Shown here in pieces: positions 57,461 to 64,000 of a DNA stretch of 64,000 nucleotides. The stretch is taken from positions 1-64,000 of the forward strand of contig NW_025422963.1 in NCBI RefSeq assembly GCF_020497125.1. The letters run 5' to 3'. The stretch comes from Mauremys mutica (Eukaryota; Chordata; Testudines; Geoemydidae). The notes below the pieces were generated by a model that did not search any database, had not been told where the DNA came from, and saw only the letters and a list, made by a program, of their open reading frames with translations. Numbering within the stretch: the stretch's first letter is position 1; each line of letters starts with the position of its first letter. Position numbers and translations under genes: made by a program.

Positions 57461-57756
57461 CAGGGCAAGTGCGGGGGGCAAGTGGGGCAATTTGCCCCAC
57501 AAGCCCTGGCCAAGAATCCCTTCCCTGGCTAGAGGCGCCTTTTTAATTTTTACTCACCGGGCGGTGGTCCGGGTCTTCGGATGCACTTCCGCAGCGGGTC
57601 CTTCAGTGCTGCCGAAGACGCAGAGCGAGTGAAGGACCCGCTGCCACTGAAGACTCAGACGCCGCCCAGTGAGTACAAGCACCGCAGCGGGTGGCACCTT
57701 TTTTATGTCCGCTCCCCCGCTTTGCCCCAGGCCCCCGAATCCTCTGGGCGGCCCTG
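57461..57756. mobile_element. Small hAT element with exact 8-bp target duplication
   Basis: It begins CAGGGCAAGTGCGGGG and ends GGGCGGCCCTG. CTTTTAGG flanks both sides (57,453-57,460 and 57,757-57,764). Inside, GGGTCCTTCAGTG and GTGAAGGACCCGCTGCC form an imperfect hairpin. Confidence 0.8.
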
Positions 57757-57947
57757 CTTTTAGGGAGCCTGTTCCGCTCCTGGTGGGACCACAAGGTGTC
57801 AAATGGTGCCTGGAACCTTTAAGAAGGATCCACCCCTCCAAGCACAACACTTGTTGCTACCTGCTCTCAACCCCACTGAGACTGTTCTGCAGTCACTCCT
57901 TGGCTTTATCAGAATAGGGGGGTCTCAGAGAATTATAATAAGCAGGT

Positions 57948-58041
57948 GTTCCAGTGGTGCAATTGGTTAGCGCACTGTATTTATAGGGCAGTGCTGAGAG
58001 GAGCTATGCTGAGGTTGTGAGTTCAAGCCTCACCTGGAGTA
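57948..58041 (+). tRNA. tRNA-Ile(UAU) with intron, some stem defects
   Basis: This 94-nt copy keeps the TAT anticodon, the 20-nt intron and a perfect B box GAGTTCAAGCCTC. The acceptor halves GTTCCAG and CTGGAGT still pair using G-U wobbles. C32 is T, and the anticodon stem has a T28-T42 mismatch. The flank CTGGTTTTCATT terminates it. It may be functional but is weaker than 1,753-1,846, of which it is the inverted copy. Confidence 0.78.
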
Positions 58042-58917
58042 CTGGTTTTCATTAACCCAGTGGCATCAACCCCTCATTTGGCCCTGTGGAATGTAGAATT
58101 CCAGCCCAGGGGACCCTGAGAAGGAGTCAAAAATGCCTCTTCAATTATTACCGCCTCTCCAGAGGACAGGTGAGATCTACAATCCTTTCTCCCCCTGCCA
58201 GCAGAGCCTGGAGTCTTGCCCATGGCGTCTGTACTATTGACAAAGACTAAGTGACAGGGACAAAACACTCAAATCCCGCCTGGTGCAGGGAGCCAGGTTT
58301 CTTCTTCAAATTCTGTCGTTGGTACATTTCCAGGTCTGGGAATGTCTCCCAACAGCATTTAATGGGAAGCTGCCTGCAGAACAGTTACACTGCACAGAGC
58401 TCCTGTGGAGGAGGGGTGGGAATTAGTAACATTTTGAGGATCGTTTGGGAAATGAGCCTTTGCTGACAAGGTTTGTCTCTGTTCATATTTCACCTTCAGG
58501 TGTTATGTTGAGGGATCTTTAGTATATTTTTGGGAGGTTAATAACTATCTCCTCAACTTTATTTACTCAGCTTAAAAATTGGTGTCACCTGATTTTTGCA
58601 TCTCCCTGTGAAAATGCAACTGACACGTGTGGCTTTCTACAGGGGGTCATGATGTTAAAGTTGAAGAATTAAGTCTCTGTACTTCTGGGGGGGGGCTGTT
58701 GCTTTTTTACAGCTGCCTCATGGCCAGGCACACCGGGCTGTTAGCTGCACCCACTTTCCTTGCCAGGGGCCCCTGCTGAACCCTGGGCGGCTGCACTGCC
58801 GTGCTGGGGTGACTCTGCAGGTGGAGAAGCTGCTGTGGAGCAATGTAGAGCAGGTGCAGGAAGGAGCCGGGGTCACTATTCACATTCTGAAGTGCACAAT
58901 TTTCCAAATTTGGGAAT

Positions 58918-59260
58918 AGATTCATCGATTCATAGACTTAAGGTCAGAAGGGACCATTATGATCATCTAGTCTGACCTCCTGCACAATGCAGGCCACAGA
59001 ATCTCAGCCACCCACTCCTGTAACAACCCCCTAACCTATGTCTGAGTTATTGAAGTCCTCAAATCGTGGCTTAAAGACCTCAAGGTGCAGGGAATCCTCC
59101 ACCAAGTGACCCGAGCCCCATGCTGCAGAGGAAGGCGAATGTCTGAGAACAATTCTAGGGGAAGGTGAATGCAGAGCAATGACACTGGAGTTGCCCAGAC
59201 CTCCAATGGGGGCAGCGTGGAAATTAATAATGGGAAGATCATTTGTGAAATTAGTCGTCA
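58918..59260 (-). repeat. CR1 LINE, 3' end fragment (inverted copy)
   Basis: Reverse complement of 240-553, including the tail TAAGGTCAGAAGGGACCATT. Confidence 0.75.
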
Positions 59261-59534
59261 CTGACAAGATTTGTCTCTGTTCCTATTTCATGCTGTGGTG
59301 TTAGTTAGAGGAATCAGTACAGATTTTTACTATATTAATTAAACAATTTTATTTAACCAAGCCAAAAACTTAATGTCACATATTTTTTCTCTCTCCTAGC
59401 AAGAATGAATTGAATTTTGTGACTTTCTGGAAAGTTCAGCGAGATTAAATGTGGGGAATTCAGTCTCTGTGTTTGTGAGCTGATGTTTTCCTCTCACAGG
59501 TCAGTGCCTGCATTGAAATACCAAGAGGGATCTA

Positions 59535-59775
59535 AGGGCTGGTGTACGCTGGGCACTTCACTGGCAGAGCGATGTCTCTCAGGGTGTGACACCCTCCCCA
59601 AACCCATCTAGTTAAGGTGACCTAAGCCCTGGTTAGATAGTGCTAAAGAAAAGGAAGAATTGTTCTGTCTATGTAGCTGTTACAGGGATGGGAAAACCCC
59701 TCCAGTCACTGTTTACTCCAAAGTGCTATAGCAGTGCCACAGCAGCATTTTAAGTGTAGACAGAGTGAAAGTAGA
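59535..59775. mobile_element. Short MITE
   Basis: It starts GGGCTGGTGTACGCTGGGCA and ends AGCATTTTAAGTGTAGACAG, in the same style as the element at 27,795. No coding capacity. Confidence 0.45.
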
Positions 59776-59844
59776 TGTGGCTCCAGTTCGCACTGTGGAT
59801 GCTCAGGTACTAAGGCTATAATAATAACAACAGCGCAGTTCTTG

Positions 59845-59926
59845 CGTAGTTGGCAGGATTCAAACCTGCGCGGGGAGACCCCAATGGATTTCTAGTCCAT
59901 CGCCTTAACCGCTCGGCCACAACTAC
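59845..59926 (-). tRNA. tRNA-Ser(AGA)
   Basis: The 82-nt class II tRNA on the minus strand has acceptor halves GTAGTTG and CAACTAC, A box TGGCCGAGCGGTTAAGG, an anticodon stem ATGGA/TCCAT around CTAGAAA (AGA after wobble editing reads UCU, UCC and UCA), a long variable arm TTGGGGTCTCCCCGC and B box GGTTTGAATCC. The discriminator is G, as required for serine. No T4 run occurs in the first ~30 nt downstream, so termination may be distant. Otherwise intact. Confidence 0.9.
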
Positions 59927-60604
59927 TTGATATGTGCCAGTTTCACTACATGATGATTCTGTTCTCACTGAATGGTCACTTCAAATTGTTTGCTCAGACC
60001 AGCTTCCCCAGCACACTCATGGCTGCATTAGTGTAAGTGTATCCTGGGCTGAACAGCGAGAATTCCTGCCTATTTCTCTTCCGGTTGGAGCAGGATGAGA
60101 GTGTGTTTGTGTGAACGACATTGCTGTAGATTGTTGTTCATTCCCCACTCTGACAATTCAGACAGTCCCTTTCCTAGTCAAATCTCCAGCACATCATTCC
60201 AATAGCAGGGGGCAGAATTTCTCTGAGGCACTGAGGGCTGGTGTGTGAATTCAGTCTTGCATTCCACCCTTGATGTTTCATGGACTAACAACAGCAGCAG
60301 AAAGAAAGAGCCGAGCCAGGGATGCAGGTGCCATGTCCCCTCTGTCTGACCATCACATTGCAGGAGAGAAGGGTTCACTGGAATCGAATGCCCTGGCTCA
60401 GACCAGAGACACAGGGAGGTTTTGCTGTTCATGGATCTGTGCAAAGGAAATTTTGTCTCTGTGTGAAACTGAGGTCGGAAATGAAACATCCACATGGTGG
60501 CCCAATGCTCTAGGGAATGTGGGTGAAGGACTCGGGCTGAGAAATGATTTAACAGGGGGTTGTATTTATTGCCCTGATTAAAATCTATGGCTAAAAGGCA
60601 GCCA
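59927..60604. other. Unassigned non-coding DNA
   Basis: No gene or repeat recognised. Confidence 0.4.
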
Positions 60605-60690
60605 CTGTTGTTAGTACTTGTACCTGTGTAGGGACACCCCAGTGGGTGTCAAGTCCACTGCCTTCACCAGGGGCGGTCGATTATTTTATC
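60605..60690 (-). tRNA. tRNA-Ser(UGA)-type relic
   Basis: On the minus strand GGTGAAGGCAGTGGACTTGA, followed by CACTGGGGTGTCCC, resembles the D arm, anticodon stem-loop (TGA) and long variable arm of tRNA-Ser. The T arm and acceptor stem are decayed. It lies about 0.7 kb from the intact Ser-AGA gene. Confidence 0.45.
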
Positions 60691-61369
60691 AAGGTACAGA
60701 TTTCTTGGTCAAGGCCTAGGCTCCAGAGAAAACAATACACGGCTGATAAGAAGAAGTACATAAAAAGATTTAGCAGCCACCATGGGCATAACTATGATGT
60801 GTCGTGTTTCACTCTTTATATCTGGCGCCACCTCCTTTCCCTTTAGCCTTGTAGTTGACCAAGGGCAAAGCTGAACATCTCCTCAGATACCAGGGAGTGT
60901 TTATGTCCATTCCTGCTACACAGGGGTTGGATGTTGCTGTTTCAATCCTCTGGCTCTGCCGGGATAAGGAACAATTCAGGCTGTCACTGAACTGAAGGAG
61001 GAAGATCAGTTTTTGACTGGGAGAGGGACGCCTCCTCTTAAAGGTGTTTGTCTGGCTGGCAGTCCTGGTCCCCAGGTCTCACCCGTGGGGCTCCAGCAGT
61101 TTTGGGACCGGGTCACTCCCTTGGCCCCACCTGCTGCCCTCAGGCGCTCCCCCACCCAGGGGCCCCGTCAGTGCAGCGGAGCTGAGCAGCATCTGTCTGC
61201 TCGCTCCAGTGGCTGCCGGCCCCTCCGCATGGCAGGGCAGGGTGGGTCTGTGCCTCCGCGCGCTGCCCCTGCCCCAAGCCCCTGCAGCCAATGGGACACT
61301 GTGGGGGTGATGCCTGGGGCAGCAGCACACAGAGGCCCCCCAGCCTGCCCTGCCTTGGAGCCCCAGGTA
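60691..61369. other. Unassigned non-coding DNA
   Basis: No gene recognised; it becomes GC-rich after 61,040. Confidence 0.4.
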
Positions 61370-61765
61370 AGCGCCGCACCCCTGACTCCCTCCCAGAGCC
61401 TGCACCCCCCTCCACACACGCCTGCCCCCAACTCCCTCCCACAGCCTGTGCCCTCTCCCTCCACGCACCCCCTCCCACCTGCCCCAATCTCCCGCCCAGA
61501 GCCTGCACCCCCACCCACTCCTCACATACCCCCTCCTCCCCGCAAACTCCTTCCCAGAGCCTGCACCCCCTCCACACCTCCCAGCCCCCAAATTCCCTCC
61601 CAGAGCCTGCACCCCTGCCTCAGGGACCCGCTGCACCTGCACCCCCTCCTACCCGCCCCCAAACTCCCTCCCAGAGCCTGCACCCCCACCCCTCCTCCTG
61701 TTCCCCCTACCCCCTGCCCCAGCTCAGAGCCTGCACCCAGCACCCAAACTCCCAGAGCCAGAACA
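61370..61765 (+). repeat. C-rich minisatellite
   Basis: The unit CTCCCTCCCAGAGCCTGCACC recurs every 40-60 bp with variable spacers. The array resumes at 62,070-62,250. The 256-codon frame across it is a repeat translation, not a gene. Confidence 0.75.
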
Positions 61766-61784
61766 AGGAATTTTTGTGCCTGAG

Positions 61785-62065
61785 GCAAGGACCGGCTCCA
61801 GGCTCTTTGGCGGCAGGTCCCTGAGTCCCTGTTGGAGGGAAGGACCTGCCGCTGAATTGCCATCATCATTTCATTCATCCTTCGGCGGCAATTCAGCAGC
61901 GGGTCCCTGAGTCCCTCTCGGAGAGAAGGACCCACTGCTAAATTGCTGCCGAAGAAGTGGCAGCGGTAGAGCTGCCGCGGAAGCGCCTCTGATCGTAGTA
62001 GAGCTGCGCCCCTCCACTTTGCACGCCCGAGGCAAGTGCCTCACTCGCCTCGCCCATGTTACAGC
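61785..62065. mobile_element. GC-rich element with long hairpins splitting the minisatellite
   Basis: It interrupts the array and contains two long inverted repeats. Arms GCGGCAGGTCC and GGACCTGCCGC lie at 61,811-61,851. Arms of about 27 bp beginning CTTCGGCGGCAATTCAGCAG lie at 61,879-61,956. The phrase TTGCACGCCCGAGGCAAGTG near the end suits a hAT-derived element, but no target duplication was found. Confidence 0.45.
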
Positions 62066-62069
62066 GCTG

Positions 62070-62250
62070 CAAACTCCATCCCAGAGCCTGCACTCCAGAA
62101 CTCCTCCGCCAGCCAAACTCCTTTCCAGAGACCAGCCTCTCACCCCTTCTGCACCTAAACTCCCCGCAGACCCTGCACCCCAATCCCCAGCCCAGGGCCT
62201 GCACCCTAGACCTCCTCCCCCCACCCAAACTCCCTCCCAGAGCCTTAGGC
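62070..62250 (+). repeat. C-rich minisatellite, continued
   Basis: Same unit as 61,370-61,765 (CCCAGAGCCTGCACTCC, CCAGGGCCTGCACCC). Confidence 0.7.
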
Positions 62251-63457
62251 AGGTGAGGGGCAGAGTTTTGGGGGCGGGGTCTGGGCAGTATGAGTGACAT
62301 TATTGGCCCACTGGGAGGACTGGAGGACTGGCACTGGCCCTAAGGTAAATTGAGGTTGAGACCCTGCTTTAAGGGATTGGAGCAATGCTGGAGAGACTGA
62401 CGGGCAGGGAGCTGGGGAGCTGGTGACACAGAGCGGGGGTGGGGAGTTTGTAAGCTGTGGTGTTTGTACAGAGATAAAGTTTACTAACCCCCAGGTTAAA
62501 AACTGTTCCTGCTCTGGGCTATACATGACACTTTTTGTTGTGAGGGTAGCTCAGTGGGTGAATGTTTCCCTACAGGATAATAGGTTCCTAGCTCCAATCC
62601 AAGTGATTCCCTTAAAAAGCTTTTTCAAATGAAAATCGATTTCCAGACCCATCTCCAGTATGTTCAGGAGTTCGCTGAATGGGGGCAGGGGGCTTGAAAT
62701 GAATTTAAACACTCAGCATTTTCCTATGCAAATGAATAAAGACCTAGCAGAGCTGTCCAGCAGCTGAAATCAGTTCCAGTCCTCGGTGTCTCTAAGAGGG
62801 ACACTCGGTAGCTGAGGCATGTGGGACACCTCTGTGGTGAGGACAGGTGAAAAAATGCTGGATTCAATGAAAGCTGAGCCCATAGGAGGGGAAGGTGAAC
62901 GGCAGCACCACACAGGGTCATAACACTCAGACACGGGGCTTCACTGTCACTGCCCCTGTGTTTTCCATCATTTCTATCCTAAGGAACACACCCTCCCCCT
63001 CCCCCACACACTGTCACACACAACCTTCTCCCCTTGAGCCCCATCCCACCCCTACCCCTCTCCCCCACACACGCCATGGGACACAGCCTCTCGGTGCCTC
63101 ACCCAGATGGGGGCTTGTCTCTGCATCTCCCCAACAGGGGAGCAGAGAGCCGAAAGGGCCACAGGCGACCAATGGAGCTAGGCAGGGATAGAAAAGACTT
63201 CCCTTCCCCTCCCCTCCCCTCCCTTCCCAAGAGTCCCATTAATCTCACCCATGGGACGTTCCAGCACCGGGTGGGCTCAAAGCACCAACCTTCCCCTCAG
63301 CAACGGAAGGGGGAAGCAGCTCTAGCACATGGAAGGAGGCTCCCCACCTCTGCTGCTGCCATCCTGCAGCCTTTAATATGGATTTGTTTTAGCTAATGCA
63401 ACCCCCCCCTCTCCACTAATCCATCCATGAAACATGGAGACAAGCTCCTGCAGGTAG
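62251..63457. other. Unassigned non-coding DNA
   Basis: No gene recognised. A short CTTCCCCTCCC repeat lies near 63,200. Confidence 0.4.
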
Positions 63458-63551
63458 TATCCAGTGGTGCAGTGGGTTAGTGCCCAGTACTTACAGAGCA
63501 GTGCTGAGTGGAGTCATGCTGAGGTTGTGAGTTCAAACCTCATCTACAGCA
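63458..63551 (+). tRNA. tRNA-Ile(UAU)-type pseudogene
   Basis: The length and flank (AGTTTTCTTTAA) match the other Ile copies, and the B box is GAGTTCAAACCTC. The anticodon reads TAC, and the acceptor stem TATCCAG/CTACAGC has four mismatches. Confidence 0.62.
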
Positions 63552-64000
63552 CTAGTTTTCTTTAAGCAAATGGCTTCTGCCAATCATTTTGCCCTGCAGA
63601 AAATACAATTGCAGCTCAGAAGACACCGAGGTCCCCTTGCTTTACAGAGAGCAGGGCAGATTCCACAGATCTACCAGGCTCTGCTCTCCACCAGCCGCCT
63701 GTGTCAGGAGGGGTCAGGCAGAGCCCAGAGCACTGCCCCCGACTCCCCCTCAGTCTTTGCTCCCCAAACCACCTGTGTGTTCACCCTCTTCGCTGTGACA
63801 CTCAAACCCTGCCTGGCTTTCTGTATGTCGGTGTGGTTTTCGTCTGTTGTGTTGATGTGCATGTGGGTCCTGTGTAATTTTGGTGGATGCCTTGTGTAGT
63901 TTTGTGTGCGTGGGTGTGTGTATGACTTTTGCATGCAGATTGTTTTTTGCTATGTATTCTGGTATGTGGTTTTTGTGCTTTCTTGTTGTGGGCTTTTGCT
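63552..64000. other. Unassigned non-coding DNA
   Basis: T- and G-rich toward the window's end; nothing recognised. Confidence 0.4.

Larger units (their letters stand above)
57780..59465 (-). repeat. Arm A2 of the distant inverted duplication
   Basis: Reverse complement of about 1-2,000. It carries one Ile-type tRNA instead of two and the same CR1 tail. Divergence by eye is modest. Confidence 0.8.

Noticed and set aside
61013..61783. Frame of 256 codons
   Set aside because: It is a translation of the C-rich minisatellite.
62540..62615. GGTAGCTCAGTGGGT with a weak B box
   Set aside because: An A box alone; no anticodon stem or acceptor pairing.

Overview
The window looks like turtle (Testudines) nuclear DNA. 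The evidence is CR1 LINE fragments with the usual 3' tail, a tRNA-headed SINE with a CR1-like tail of the turtle type, Harbinger-type elements opening GGCCTGGTCTACACT, many small hAT elements with CAGGG...CCCTG ends, and a KRAB zinc-finger gene of the reptile type. Coding density is very low. The family names rest on recognition, not on a database search.

Layout: 0-21 kb is a loose cluster of tRNA genes and tRNA relics (Ile-UAU copies, Phe, Arg-CCG, Asn, Ala, Lys, Gln, a Val-like, Gly-UCC) set in duplicated blocks and DNA transposons. 21.4-26.8 kb is a complete Ty3/Gypsy-superfamily LTR retrotransposon with the gag-protease-integrase-RT-RNase H order of the Gmr1 group. It has one open frame, LTRs identical by eye and a tRNA-Leu primer site. 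30.3-43.0 kb on the minus strand is a KRAB-C2H2 zinc-finger gene. Four coding exons with matching splice phases give 651 residues and 15 fingers. Its ~9.8 kb third intron holds a hAT element (33,232-38,219), itself split by a young non-autonomous endogenous retrovirus (33,544-37,920) with a tRNA-Trp primer site.

42.1-49.8 kb is an inverted duplication around a CpG island. The left arm carries the first coding exons of the zinc-finger gene. The right arm carries a broken mirror copy, cut off by CR1 insertions. The island has CRE/ETS and ZNF143-type sites and may drive transcription both ways. 49.8-52.9 kb is CR1 sequence. 54.9-64 kb returns to tRNA territory (an Arg-like tRNA, three Ile-type copies, an intact Ser-AGA and a Ser relic). 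Its 57.8-59.5 kb block is an inverted copy of the window's first ~2 kb, and 56.6-57.4 kb repeats 1.2-2.4 kb directly.

How the parts relate: the tRNA genes would be read by Pol III from their internal A and B boxes. The zinc-finger gene belongs to a family that commonly silences retroelements, and the window also holds two very young retroelements. Any link between this protein and these elements is inference. The two most notable items are the apparently intact Gmr1-like element, whose gag has a SCAN-like domain, and the near-identical-LTR, coding-poor retrovirus.
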